Positions 36,884 through 50,300 of a stretch of 64,000 nt of DNA are shown here, in pieces; positions within the stretch are counted from its first letter, which is position 1, and every line of letters begins with the position of its first letter. Made by a program: the position numbers and the translations under genes. The DNA lies in assembly GCF_028769735.1 (NCBI RefSeq), contig NC_088171.1, positions 130,527,533 to 130,591,532 of the forward strand, in the 5' to 3' direction. The stretch comes from Zonotrichia leucophrys gambelii (lineage: Eukaryota > Chordata > Aves > Passeriformes > Passerellidae). The notes beneath the pieces were generated by a model that had not been told where the DNA came from, ran no database searches, and saw only the letters and a list, made by a program, of their open reading frames with translations.

Positions 36884-38210
36884 TGTCATGGTTTGAGCCT
36901 GGCACAGAGCCAGTGCCCCCCATGAAAATGCCCTCACCCTGGTGTCTGCTGTGAGATGTGACCAGGAATAAGCAAAACAGGCTTTAGCTTGAACATAAAG
37001 AACACTTTATTACCTAAACTACAGGGAAATAGGGAAAAACGAAAAGGAAAAAAAAAAAATTGAAAACCTTACCAAAAAAACCCACTTTCCTCCTCCCCAC
37101 TACCTGAGTTTCTCAGTCCGATACATTCTCCCAAATCACCAACTGCCCAGCCTTGGCACCACACTTTAGTATACTCAAACTGCAGTTCATGAAGAGGAAA
37201 GGAGTCCTTCTTGTTCCATAGGCTTCCCCTGGAAACACACTGAAACCTCGTGTGCTTCCCTGTCACTTCGGCACCGCCCGGAAAAAAGTCCTTTTGCCGC
37301 TTGTGACATCTTCCTTCCATGCCCAGTGCTCTCACCACTGCGCATGGACCAGAGCTGCTTTTAGGGTTGTCTTTCAAGGATGCCTTGTCTCACTCCAAAA
37401 AGGCACAGTCTCTGCTTTGGGACATCTGTCCCCCCCATATTTTTCCAACCCCCTGGGGCCGGGGGGTCCTCCCGATGAACCCTCCTGGTTCTGAGCCACT
37501 GCTTCCCCCTAAGTGCAGTCTCTGTGTCACAGGAACAACTGAGTCCATGGCCACAAGAAAAGTCCAGCCAAAAGGCCACTCCAAATCATCTCTCCCCATT
37601 CAATCATCTCCACGTTCTTCGGGCCAGGTCCTTGTCTCATCTCATCTCTTATCTCCCTTCTTATTCAGCTTCGAGGAGGATTAGCATTTTTGCAAGGCCC
37701 CAATCATGAAAGAAAGGGGTTAAAACTTTCAGTCTCTGTCTGTCCCGGAGCTGCGGCACTCCCACACACGCTGCCGCTCCGGCCGGGCACTCTTTCCCCC
37801 CCCCTTTCTCCTCCTGGGCCGGCTGCTATCACATTCGGTGTCGCCGGCTCTCTCTCTCCCTCCTGGGGGGGGGGAGGATGGCTGCCCGAGGGCTGACTCC
37901 CTGGGATCTTCCACCCTTCCATCCTCGAAGGCCTCCTCACCTCCCATCTCTGTCCAGGCCCAGGGCCTACCACGTGGCTGCCCCTCCCCCGCCCAGCAGC
38001 AGCGGCTGGGGGGGGGGAGATCTGACCTCTTCGCCGCGACGTCCCAAGAGAGCCTGCCAGGGGCAGAGCCCTGCTTTTAACCCCTGTGTATTCTCGGAGG
38101 TGTGTCTAAACCCCACTGGCTACACCAGGTGTCAGTATCAAAACTCCGAACACCATTGGTTTGACCACAGCATCCCAGAATTCCCACTCCTTCCTGGTCA
38201 AACCACCACA
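36884..38210 (-). mobile_element. Solo LTR, 1.33 kb, 5-bp target duplication
   Basis: Bounded by TGTCATGGTTTGA at the left and TCAAACCACCACA at the right, a 13-bp imperfect inverted terminus with 11 matches. CTTAC flanks both sides (36879-36883, 38211-38215), and a 5-bp duplication fits an ERVL-type element. On the minus strand there is a TATA-like TTAAAAGC near 38073-38080, a very GC- and CpG-rich body (about 37730-38090) and AATAAA at 37006-37011. A perfect 11-bp inverted repeat (38157-38167 and 38195-38205) sits at the promoter end. The many overlapping open frames here are low-complexity artefacts of this LTR. No internal genes. Confidence 0.88.
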
Positions 38211-38215
38211 CTTAC

Positions 38216-41200
38216 TCAGTGATCTTTTCTGTATCCCTACTAAAGTAAGTGTGTTACCAGGTACTTTTTCCAGAATTAGCTTAACGTGTCAAAGGTATTT
38301 GCATTACTTTCCTTGGGGAAGGTTGTGTCACAGTTTTATAGATCTGTCAGCTAAATAATATTTTTTTATCTTCAGTGTAAAATTTTATGATCTTATGCAT
38401 AGCTCCTTGAACAATCTTCAACAATTCCTACTCCTCCAAGGAAGAACAACTTACTCAAGTTATATAGGTTACTAAATATTCCCTTACATGTCTGCCTTAG
38501 GGAGAACAATACTGCACAACTAGAACAATACATATATGAGTGTTTAAATACCCACCCCAGGAATTATTAAAAAGATTTGGTATTTGTGTCTACTTTGAAG
38601 ATCCCTGAAACACAACCAAGTGATCAGCAGCAATAAAGAATATGATTGGTTTGCTGTGTTGATTCCGTACGTGCATCGGGAGTGTTCACAGGAGGGAGTA
38701 GCTGGCTCCCTGGTACAGGACATCTCTCAGCAGAACACTAATTTCAAACTGTGACAAGTCATCCCTGGCTCTGGAATCATAGCACAGGAAACCCTTGCAA
38801 AAACCTTGTAAAAACCCTTATAAATGCCTTGACAGCAGCCAGGGGAGATTAGCTGGGCTGTGTGTCATCTTCTTGAAGGAGCTGCTTTTTCTCCCTACAG
38901 TTGAACAGACTCTAGACAGACTCAGAAAAAAAGTTCTTGAGCTGAGTCTTTTTTTTTTTTGGACACAAAGACAAAATATTGCCAAATGAAAACCAACCAA
39001 CCAAAAGCCCTCTGTTGTTTCATGTGTAAGCTGTTTTTAGATACCATGTAAATAAATTATTAGTCTCCCAGAAGGAAGAGGTTAGCCACTGGCAGACAGC
39101 AAGGAATTTATCCTTAGGGATGCTGCCAGGATTATTAAAATACTTATGTATTGTAGAAAGCAGAGATGGGCCCATTATCATCAGTCTCAGTGTGTCATTC
39201 ATGTAATTTGGTGGTTTGTAGGAATGCTTTTTTTTAGTGAGTGATTTTTGCCTTGGACTATATTGTGAGATCTTATTCTTGGTATTGAGGGCTTTAGAGA
39301 AGAGAGTATCTACTACTATACATCTTGAAATAGGTTAATTAAGTTCACTTTTGTAAGTATGAATGCCACCTTAAGGAAACAGAGTTTGAAACTTTTAAGT
39401 TCATCTTTTGGTTCCAGTATAAAGGAAGAAAACGTAATAGGGATGAATTTGCACTCATTTTTAGGATTGTATTCTTATTTTAACTATAGATTTGCCTTTC
39501 TTGCAATATTTTTGACAACTATATTGTGCTGTCATTTGAACTATAATTAACTATGTGCTTTGAACAATTCAGAGACTAAATAATATCAAGGTTTTGGAAC
39601 AGATTTAATTGAACAAAAAAATTTATTTTAAATTTCTCGTATCATGTTTGTGAAATGGTGATTTTTATTTTGCTATTTAGGGAAATAATCTTCAGGAGAA
39701 ACTATCATGGTTTTCAATTTGTAGTGAAACTGTATTTTAATTATTTCTGCGCATTAATTTCGGAATTTGTGAGACCTCAGCTATAGAGCATTTTGCCCTG
39801 CATAGTCTCAAGGCTTTTTTCCAGATTACCTTTTTAACTGCAGGTGTTGATTTTATTCCTCTGTGCTGATGTAACATGCCTGTTTGCTCCAGGTTATGTC
39901 ACTAACATTGTTTGATGGACAGGATTATTTCTGTTTCAAAGCAGCATAGCCATGCTAGGTCTGTTTGAATTTAGGACATTATTTTTGTAGTATGTTAGTG
40001 GGTGCCCTGTTTGTGAGTTTGGCATATAGCCTATGTTGTGAAAACAGGACTTTCTGCTAGAGCTAAAACAACATAATTGCGCTGACAGAGACCTTTTGGT
40101 TGAGAGAGCACAGTGAGAAGGATTCAGATCTGAGTATTTATTCAAGGACTTCCTTAATTATAATCTAGTAATGGAAAAAAATAATAAATACTGTTGTCAG
40201 GAGAATGATGACAGAGAAACAGAAAGTGAGTGATTTCACAGTGAGTTCATAGCAGAGCTGCAATAAGGCATAAGAGTCCTGCCATCAGGTCTCATGTGAA
40301 GTATAAATTCTTCTCACTCCCATGTATCTCAAATCTTCATTTTCGAAGATGTATTACTTAGTGATAAATCTCATTTAGATCATATCCCTTCCTGGGCAGT
40401 TTGCAATGTGTCTGTGTCAGGCAGTGGAGTCTTGTTTGGATGCTATTGCATTTCAGTTAAATAATTAGTGATATATATAATTATTTAATCACAGTCTATT
40501 ACATACATGGTTTATGTTGTAAAATCTTTTCTTACTATTTAATTTATCTTAATAGATTTATTGAATTCTGTCAGTGAGGTATTAAAAGTTTAGGATGCTT
40601 TTTTCCTTTAGACAGTCATTATTATTACTAGTTTGTCAGCCAAATAAATTAAGTGATGGATGTTTGTCAACATTCATGGCAACCCTGAATATATTGGCTT
40701 ATCTATATAGGATACTTTTATATGAATTAGTTGAAACTATTAATTGGTGAAGAATTATTGTTTTCAAAAAATACTACCTATTCAGACCTAACATACATGC
40801 AAAACACAAACTTTGTCATCTATTTTCAAAACATTGGCAGTGTCAGCAGTGACAGTAATGTGTTCCTATGCTGAAACATTGTCAAAATCTCTAATAACCA
40901 ACTTCCCTGCCTTTATGTGCTGGAGTATTCTGTTTTGAAAGTATGCTGTGGTCAGCAGTATGGAACATAGACCAATATTCTGTGAGTACATCTTTGAATG
41001 CCAGCTCTTTGTGTAGTAGCCAATAGTTTGGGAGATCTTTGTTGAGCATGCTCAGATTCTAATTCCTGTCCTTCCTTAATATTGTTTTTCACATAATTTA
41101 CCTCAAATCCACTTCACATTTGCTGCACTGACATGCTTGGGTGGGAAGCTTAAGGGCTGTAACAAGAATCAATATAAAATGGTACATGATCTGGTTATAT

Positions 41201-43897
41201 TACAGAAATTTTAGGCCTTACTGAATTTTGAGTAGGCATTACATTCTGTTGACTTTAAATTCCAGATGCTTTAATAAATATGCTTCTTAGCATTACTTGA
41301 TCACAAGTAGAATTAAAAAACATTATCAGATGTGTGAATTCATTATTATATTGAAACATTCTTTTAAAACCAGTCTGTCACTGAAACTCTTCAACACAGC
41401 TGAAAAGGGAATTAAAGCAAATATTCAGTTTCAAGCAGATAAGTAACCACATTACAACAGTAGAATCCCCAATGTATTTAACTAAGTTTCTGGTATTAGA
41501 ACCCTTTGTTGCCTCTTTTGTGGCATGTTGTCGTGGCTATTACATTGTGTTCCCGTTGTTCATAGATGCAATACTCATACAAAACCACTAGAAGTAGTTC
41601 AGCTTCAGCTCCTACAAGCTGTTGCTTGGCAAATCTAGATCTGGTGTAGTCTAACACATTAAACTTATCAGTAGTGCAGGCTTGGTGTTTACCTATAGAA
41701 CTGTTTATAGCACTATTGAAATCTAAGAGGGATTTGCATTAATAATGAGGAAAGCCATAAAGGGTGTGTACAGATGTTTCCTAATGCAATAAGTCTGTTG
41801 CTCTAAAGGTGTATGATCACATTTGGAAAATCACTATTGCATGTCTTGGCAGTTCGTTAAAAACTGAAAACTTAAAGTTAACCATTATTTTGATAGACTA
41901 AGTTCAAGGTCACTCTTTGTTTAAATGATGTTTTGTTTTCTGTAATTAGACCATGCCAGGTGTATTAAGTATGTAATTAAAACCAGGAGGTTTGGCTAAT
42001 TCAGAGTAAATGAGAACCAAATACAAGGTCATTATTTGTCTCTAGTGAGACTCCAGAAGAACAGCGCACATGGAACTATTTATAAAACATTTTGCATGGT
42101 CAAAAATTCCTTTAGGTTGCTGTCCATGGCTTTTAAATTAAACTGCTCACAGATTTTTACTAAAGTACCTGTAGCATAGAAATGTATTCCCATGCATAGT
42201 GTTGAATTTGAATGGAAATAAAATATATATGATATATAATTTTATGGCATAGATTTAAAAAAGAAAAAAGGGATAGTAGGAGAGCCTATGGGGCAGTCTG
42301 TTATTAGGGTGAACTTCCACTGACAGGCACAGTGCTGAGCCACTTGTTCAAAGCATCACAAAAAATACCTGAAAGAGAATGACTGCTTTTTTATTAGTGA
42401 GTTGAATTTCTTGCACTGTAAATACTTAGTGTAGTACAACAGTGGCAAATTTCCTCCGCTGTACACAGTACTCAACCCTTAATGGAAGCAAAATTCATAA
42501 TGATATTCATTGCTTCTCGACCTCTGACCTCCCCTGAGGCCCCTCTATGGGGGCTGGAATGGATTTGAACTATGGATCTGACCAGCCCATGGCAGGGGAA
42601 TTTGGAATTTGGTTTATCCAGGGAGACTTCTGTGGTCTTCCATCTCCCAAGAGATGGAAGGTTTTTTTTTTCGTACCATGTATATTTTTGGGAAGAGTTG
42701 AAAAGAAATAAAATCTGTTGCTTCAGTTTCCTATATGCAAATGAAGTCCCTTAGATTTGTCCTACAAAAATTGAAATAGCTCAAAGCTATTTAGGCTAGT
42801 TCTTACAGAAGTGATAGGTGTTTGGCTCTTGGGGATTTTGTGGCTGTTTACGGGGAGTTCAGTTTTTTGGGTTACTTTCTTTTGGGGATTGTTTTTTTTT
42901 TCTTGTTGTTTTGGTTAGTTACTTGGGGAGGGGGTTGTTTTTTTCCTGTTGTTGTTTTGTGTTGTTTGGTTGTGTTTTGTTTTAGTGTTTGGGTTTTTTT
43001 TAAAGAAAATTGGGTTCATGCTATAAATATCATAATTTGTAATATCACAAGTTTACCTCACTGGATTCAGGTGAAACAAGGAATATCTATACTTTGCTAT
43101 TTTGGATATTACTATGCAGTTAAAATTAAAAGAAGTAGATTGTTTGTTCCATGTTTTCTTCAGACTACAGTGTCTGAAGCAAAGATGCTGAAAATGCTTT
43201 TCAGTGAGAGTATCAGTATCTTCACTCTGTTTAAAAGTGACTAGGGACTGAGAAGTGTCTTAGAAGAGAAGCCAGCCATGTGTATGCAAGAAGCACTCAC
43301 CAGAAGCAAGTTACTGAGCTCCATGCTTATGCCTTGTTTCCTGAGGGAGGAAATTCAAAATACTTACACAGAATAGCTGGACAATTCCTTTTGCCATTTC
43401 TTTTTCTTTAGAGGTAGGACCAGAATTTCAGCAAGCCTGGAAACTGTGACAAATGACTTAGCATGAGGGGATAATTCTTAATCTTTGGTCCATATTCCAT
43501 TATCTCTTCTAGGACTTAAGCTTGTTAAATTCTCAGATGAGGAAGAAGGAGTACCTGGGCTGGTTTAGTTGTAGCTGTGGGGATGTGATAATGTTGGCAT
43601 TACTTTCATGTCTAGATGGCTGCTTGTTTTTCTAAAGATACCCTTATTTCTTTTCATAGATTTGCATTTTCCATGCTTACAGCTACATAATCAATCCTGA
43701 TTCCTATTGTCTGTGTTTTTGTTCCTTAATCTTATTTTCTACTTTAAATGAGTTCATTATTTTTGCAGTTTGTCCTGACGACCTTGGATCCACAAAAGTA
43801 TTCATTTCTTGGAACCTGCTGCCAAACAATTGCACTGCATTCTTATTACATGCTAATCCTTCAGTTAATTCAGAAAATAAAGCAAGTGCTCTAGGCT
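38216..43897. other. Intron stretch, largely unassigned
   Basis: AT-rich intron. A short hairpin lies at 42637-42660. A strongly strand-biased G/T-rich tract at about 42855-43005 gives a spurious hydrophobic open frame of 140 codons (42822-43244 +). No other repeat or exon recognised. Confidence 0.5.
42637..42671. other. 10-bp hairpin followed by T run
   Basis: CTTCCATCTC, loop CCAA, then GAGATGGAAG forms a perfect 10-bp stem (42637-42660), followed by ten T (42662-42671). The form recalls a terminator, but in a vertebrate intron it has no established meaning; it may be chance or the end of an old element. Confidence 0.5.
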
Positions 43898-44310
43898 GTC
43901 AGTGGTGAAGTGTCTCCCAAAAAGGCAGCAAAGGTGGGGGGTGGTACCTGCAGCCCGGGCCCTCAGGGCCACCCTGCTGCACGTATCCATCCCCTCCAGA
44001 CATCCCCCCTGGCATCCAGCGGGGCTCTGCCATGGTCTGGAGCCGGGAATGTGCAGTCCCTTTTACAAATGACTGTTGGTGTCAGAGCCATGGGAATCCT
44101 CTATTCCCAAACCATGGTTTGTGGAATGAAGACTGGAGTTTTTCAGCTAAAAATCAAAATGAGTGCCTGATGAATAAACCTACTGCGTCACGAGTCTGGT
44201 GATCCTGCCAACTGCTTTTGCAGGATTGACTGCTTTGAAAACATTAAAATACACCCCAAAGCAAGCAAATAAACAAAACAAACAACAAAAAAACCAAACA
44301 CCACCACCAC
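43898..44310 (+). other. Unidentified GC-rich block ending in A-rich tract
   Basis: A block markedly richer in G+C than its surroundings (about 43900-44110), containing an 86-codon open frame (43910-44170) that I cannot match. It carries AATAAA at 44172 and ATTAAA near 44245, then an A-rich tract (44268-44300) followed by CACCACCACC. It could be an LTR remnant or a retrocopied transcript end. No target-site duplication found. Confidence 0.35.
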
Positions 44311-47300
44311 CCCCAAGAAAACCCTAAGTAGCTATCAATCTGGAATGCAGTGTTCCTGAGAAGATAGAAACATATAGCCTAAATCATAATTTAAGTAAGA
44401 TCTGGTTTGTCTTCTGTTATCAACAGTACAAGTTTCTTCAAATGAGCAAAGGTGAAAGATTAAAATAAGACCTATTCCATTTTTGAAGTTAAATGAAAGC
44501 ATATTTTCCAATGGGAAATAGCTTGAAGAATATTTTGTTCTTAAGAAAGAAGGAAAGAAAGTAAAATGGTGTTTTAAAGCTTCAAAGAACTTTCTATGCA
44601 GGTGGTTGACAATTGAGTAGGTGTCAGGTATTTAAGTGAAAGCTGCCTCTCTTATCCATATGGGTTTTTTTAGGAGTAGTTGTATTTTTTGTCTGATTAT
44701 GCCATCAAACTTCATGCTTTGTTTTACCTTATACTCACCTAAGCACATGATACCTATTGCCAGACAGTCCATGATCACAACTAACCTTTCAGGAAATTTA
44801 AGTAGAATTGTCATGTTTGATGCATTCACGAACGTGGAATATCTTTTTTTATGTTTGAATAATGTCTTGTATGCTTGATGTATCCTTTGAGTTTTTCTCC
44901 TTGCTGTGGTGGTTCCTACTGACTGTTTGCTACATTTATACATTAAAAAAGCATATGTTGATTTTTAAGGACAAAAGTACAGACTAAAAATTATTATTTT
45001 TGCTACCTTTCTTAATAGCAACCATGTCTACCTGTAAAGCAGGCAAGAGAATTTTGCTGTAAAGGCAGCAAAACTTGTATCAGTTTAGGGAAATTTACAG
45101 GAGACATGCCAAGACATTGTTAAATGTCTTAAGACTGATTTTGGTAAATGTTAGGCTCATGCTGACACTGGTGCTTTACAAGTTCTTATCTATAGGAATC
45201 ATTAATTGAGTATTTCCTGACTATTCTGTACCAAAATTTCCTTTCTATTTCTTCCTTCTAGAGTGGTTATACCAGGCAACTTCACATTTAAAGTATAGAA
45301 GGGCTTCTACTTTTAGTCTGTGGGAGGCTTCTGTTAAGAAGTCATATCTTACTTTTAGAGTATACATATTTAAAGGTTAAACTGAGCCGTGTTCAGTCAG
45401 AGTTTTGTCACTAACCATAGTGTAAGTATGAAGTAAGTATGAAATACGATTTGTTCTAATTTCTAAATTTTCAAAGCAGCCACCTGGAATTAGTGGAATC
45501 CTTTTAATTAGCACAAATGTCATGAGGATGTGATACAGGGAGTCTCAATACAGTTGGGCTGCACTTCAAACCTTGCTTTTGGAAAAGACATCTGCCTTAG
45601 AGGATAAGCACTGTGATAAGTCACTGTGTGGTCCTGGACCATGTACTGTGCTGGGTGCCAGGGGGGGAGAGCCTCCCTTTCCCCACTGCCTTTGCTTTCC
45701 AGTTCAGGTGGGTAGTAATCAATCATAGCGCTTGTTTTAGTAACACCTTCTGACCTCAGTGTCACATGTTGGATAACATGAAGTAAAACTGGATGAATGG
45801 TGTAGTCCTCATCACTCAAAAGTGTCAATTATTTCAGGGGTAAGGTAGGTTTTCCTAGTGGTGCTGCAGAATCTCAGTGTTTGGAGAGTTTTAGTAGGCT
45901 CTGTGGTAACTTACTTTGCAATCCCTGCAGATTTCTTTTCCTCTGTGTTTTATATTCCATAGGTCTGCAGATGCCTTTCAGCTCACTGGACAGAAATTTT
46001 ACTAATAAGGATTCACTTCCTGGTGAAATATCTCCTCACAGGACTGTGAATGTTACTTAAGCTTTTCTTTTAATTAGTTGCGTTGTTTTAAATGATAATC
46101 AAAATCTATTGTAAAAGGTAAAAATAGCAATTGCTTCACTGAAACATTTTAATTAAAACATTTTTTGAAGTATTAGGGTTGTCACATTTTCATCAGTGCT
46201 ATCACAACAGTTATGGATTCTGCTATCTATATATTGCTTTTAAATTTATTGTGGTTTTGATAAAGCAATGGCTTTGCACAGCGGTGAGAAGATGTGATGC
46301 CAAGTTGCTGGAGGCTTTTCTGAGAGAGAAGATTTTGAGTACTTCCAAATTAAACCAGGGCTGCCTGAGCAGTTAGTTGAAGAAGTCAGAATGTCAGGAG
46401 TAACACTGAAGCAACATGAGGATTCAAATAGGTGACACCTGAAACCTTTATCCCAAAGATGCTATTTCTTCCTCTTCAAGGGTGTGAGGGCTTTTTCTAT
46501 AAAACAATTGATAAGTTAGATTGTGCTTTGAAAGTCATTGTTGTATAACTTCAGCACTTGAGTAGGTCACCATTTACATCCACAATTGGGCCTCATTCAT
46601 AGGCCCATAATCTTCTTATAAATGTGAGATGATCAAATTTATATAGAGAATAAATTAATATGATACTCAGCTCTTGTTCTATTGGAACAGGGAAGAAATA
46701 CAGGAACACAAGAAACTATTGCAATAGGTTACATTGTAAGATGATGTTAAAAGGTTTTCAATGATTGTAGGCATTTGGCATTTAAAGAATATTGTGAAGT
46801 AAGAAAAAAGTTTACAGTTTGATTTTCTAAGTCTACAAGAAATAACTGGTACAAAAGCTTTGCTTGCTGGTACTACATTTTCACTTGTTGGGTTTTCAGA
46901 TGTGCCATTTTTTGGTATAGGTATTGGTATTGTTATTTTGCTGTCAGATATACTGTGAATCCTAAAATGTGCTGAGGATACACATCTCTGTGTTTCTTCT
47001 AAGGTGCTATGAATACCAGAAAGAGAAAAGCTGCTGTGTTGGGTGACCCCTGCCCTGCAGAATCCCCCACTCTTGCATTTAAATGACTTGTTTACAGTTT
47101 TGCACACAGACTGAATTTGAGAAAACTACTAATCCTACTCCAGAGCTTTGGGGGAAATACTTTATATGATTTAGAAGTTGCACTGTATAAAATCAATTTT
47201 ATTCACTTTGTCATAAAAGCTCAGTCATCTTTCATATATTTTTGTGATCTCTCCCCCAACCTATACTTATCCAAAATGGGATACTTAGTCTTACTATGTG

Positions 47301-50300
47301 CTTTCTGCTAATAATTTAATCATACTGGTGTTTCAAATTTTTAGTCACCCTGTACAAAGGTTATTTTTGTGCCATCTAGCTGTATAATATTTTTGATCCG
47401 TTTCTTGAGGAAATTAGACTTCTATTATTGTGCTGTTTATCGTGATAACTTTTGAGTCATATTGACCAAATCTGACCTCCAGCAAAGGTGGAGGTTTCAA
47501 AGGTAGTTAATTTGCTCTAAGTTTCAATACTATTTCTACTAATTTGCCTCTTGAGAAGAGGGATCCAGGATGGTTACCTGTGCTGGAGGATGGGTTGTAG
47601 CCCAAAGCCCGTAGTCAGCTGTTGTCTTTGTCATGCTGAAAGGTTGATTGTGGCCTCAGTAGCTTGGCACCAGGGACAGAGGGGTGGCATACCCATGAAA
47701 CGGGAGCTAGGAAAAGACTGAGGCATGACACAAGGGCACACTGGCTCATTTCTGTTATCTCCATGTATCAATCAAGCTGAGTCAATTTGTCGTGCTCAAA
47801 AAATGTCCGACTCCCCCTTGTCCTCCTCCCTCTCCCAGCTCACCCTACAGTTGCAGAGTTGGTAGATTGTCATGTAAGGTAGCCTGAGGGTTTCACACAG
47901 CAGGACTGGCCCTTTTGGCTATCTCCTGTGATTAGATCAGATTTTGTGTAGAATGAAGCTTCTTCTTTAGTCTCTATCCTTTTTTATGCTGCTCCCAAGA
48001 TTCTTGTCTTTCATTAAGTGCCTCTCACCTGAACATTTTATGCAACAATTCCCTTCCTTATATAATGGTTTCCATATGTTTGCTGTATCAAATTTAAATA
48101 TACCATCTTTGGGCTCCATTTTGATGCCATCTGCTTTTTTGTCCTTCTTTGAAACAAGAGAGATGTAATAAGAAAGTGATTTTCCTTGATTATGCTCTCA
48201 GTTCAAGGTAGTACTCCATCCAAAATGAAGTTTCACTGGAAGGAAGTTTGATTTTGGTTTTATTAATCCTTCAAACAAAGAGCTGTAAATATATTATTTC
48301 TTCTCCTGTACATAAAACTTTGCATTTGACTGCTCTGTGTGTTGACTTTAGCTGTGATACAGAGATAGCTGTATAACATTTTTATTTTAGGAGAAATAAA
48401 TGCCTTAAAGATGTTTTGCTCATAGGTAGGAACGTCATGTTATCCAGCCTGTATGACTTCCATGTTAAACAAAATTCAGGCTCCAGGATGTTTTCTCTGA
48501 AAGGTCATTGGAAAGGTGAGGAGCAGAGATGAAATGATATCATCTCATGTTTACATTCATTATGCTGTGCAGTAGTGGGTTGACCTACAGGAAAATAGGT
48601 CCTACATTTGAATTCCTTCATAACTTCCTAAGTCAATTGTTAATTCCTTCTGCTGGAGGGAATTTTAGAAAACCATGTAAAACTGGCAGCAATTTGGCTA
48701 TTACTGTATTCAGGTTTTGAGGGCTTTTGACTATTTATATTGTGCAACACTGCAGCAGTATTGTTATAAGCAGAAGATTAAAAAAACCCCAAAAGTAAAA
48801 CAAGTTTCTTGCATTATCTGTGCTGAATTTTTATCTAATGTGCTTTAGTTTTCTTAGAGGTTTCAACTAATCTGCATGTCATCTCTGTTGGAGGACACTG
48901 GCACTATGCCATACAACTAATTTTTTAATTTTCCAACATTAACTGCCCTTTTCTGTTTCTCCACCTTTTCATAATTCTGTCCATGAGCTTTTCTGTGCCT
49001 AAAATTTTCCTTAAGGCTAGAACTGACACAACTTGTTCTATTCTTATCTGTTTCTATGGCATTTCATCCTTTATTGCTTGGTATTTTCTTACACAATTTG
49101 CTATGGTTGTTATGGCAACATTAAATAACAAATCTGTTAATTTTCAAATTATATTGCTTTCAAAACGTTGTATGATATATTGGTGAGAAAGAGGTGACAT
49201 ATTTTCAGCATAATAAAACAAATTGATGTGATAAATTAATTAGCCTTGTAGTTTTGCAATGTGGCGGCTTCTAGGCAACTTATTATGCACTGTGGTCCTA
49301 CTTAGGGAAGTATAAATAGAATACATTTGTTGAAGTAGGAGCAACTGTTAAATTGCTGAAAATACTCCTTTGCTATTATTATTCTAATGGCCAGGATCTG
49401 GTAATCGTGACTGGCATTCTAACAACATCATCAACAACCAGATTAGTAGGCATTTAGTTCATAATTATTAGGATTCCTTGTGTAATACAGACCATCAAAT
49501 GACATAAATACACTCCCAGAATGGAAGATATTTGGAGATATTAATGTTAAAAATCAACAGAATAAGATCTTCCTCGTAGACTGTATTAAAATCAATAAGA
49601 GATACTGATGGAGGAGAGAGGAATATTGTTTGAAATTGAAATGGGCAAGAATCTAAAACTTCTGCAAATGGAGTATAAAGTCAGAATCAGTAATGAAAAT
49701 AGAAGCACAGTTACTTCTTTTACAAAATTAACTGATGGGCCAGGTCCACAAATTTTTTTGTATGCAACTTTGTAATGTTGCTATTTTAAAATACATCTTC
49801 CTAGGTTTTGGATTTAAAAAAAATATTGTGAAGTCATTATTTGCATTTTGTGTCTTTTAATGGAGCCTTTGGTGAATTTGACATTCATTGCAACAATTTT
49901 TTTTTTTACATTTTCTCTAATGTATTTGTTTTTACAGCATTGTCAATTCTCATAGTTTATACAGTATTTGTACTTTCAACTTCATGCACATAGGTGTGTG
50001 TGTGAGATGAAGTTAGGACAATTATAATGAAAACCTTACTTTTTCAGTGATGTCAAAAAACCCAACAAGACATTGCTTTCTTCATGTCTATAGCATTCTT
50101 AAATTACTAACAGAATTTCTGTGGTGATAGGATGTTGGGACATCTAGACTTGGAGTGCACTCTGATTTCAGACTGTAACAATGTAAGTTTTTTAGACATT
50201 AAACAGAAAAAGTATCATTTTTCCTCCATCAGACCTGAGCTGGCATTGTGTTTCTTCAAGGAAAAATAATTGGTTAGTGAGTCCACTACTCAATATGTGG

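Noticed and set aside
37730..38090. CpG island suggesting an alternative STK3 promoter
   Set aside because: The CpG-rich stretch lies wholly inside an antisense solo LTR with a target-site duplication, so it belongs to the element.
42509..42530. Start resembling U2 snRNA (TTGCTTCTCG...)
   Set aside because: Only about 16 of 21 bases fit and nothing beyond matches; probably chance.
42822..43244. 140-codon open frame that looks like a membrane protein
   Set aside because: The hydrophobic Phe/Val/Leu run is produced by a G/T-rich low-complexity tract (about 42855-43005).
46679..47107. 142-codon minus-strand open frame
   Set aside because: No recognisable motif; low-complexity stretches; likely chance.
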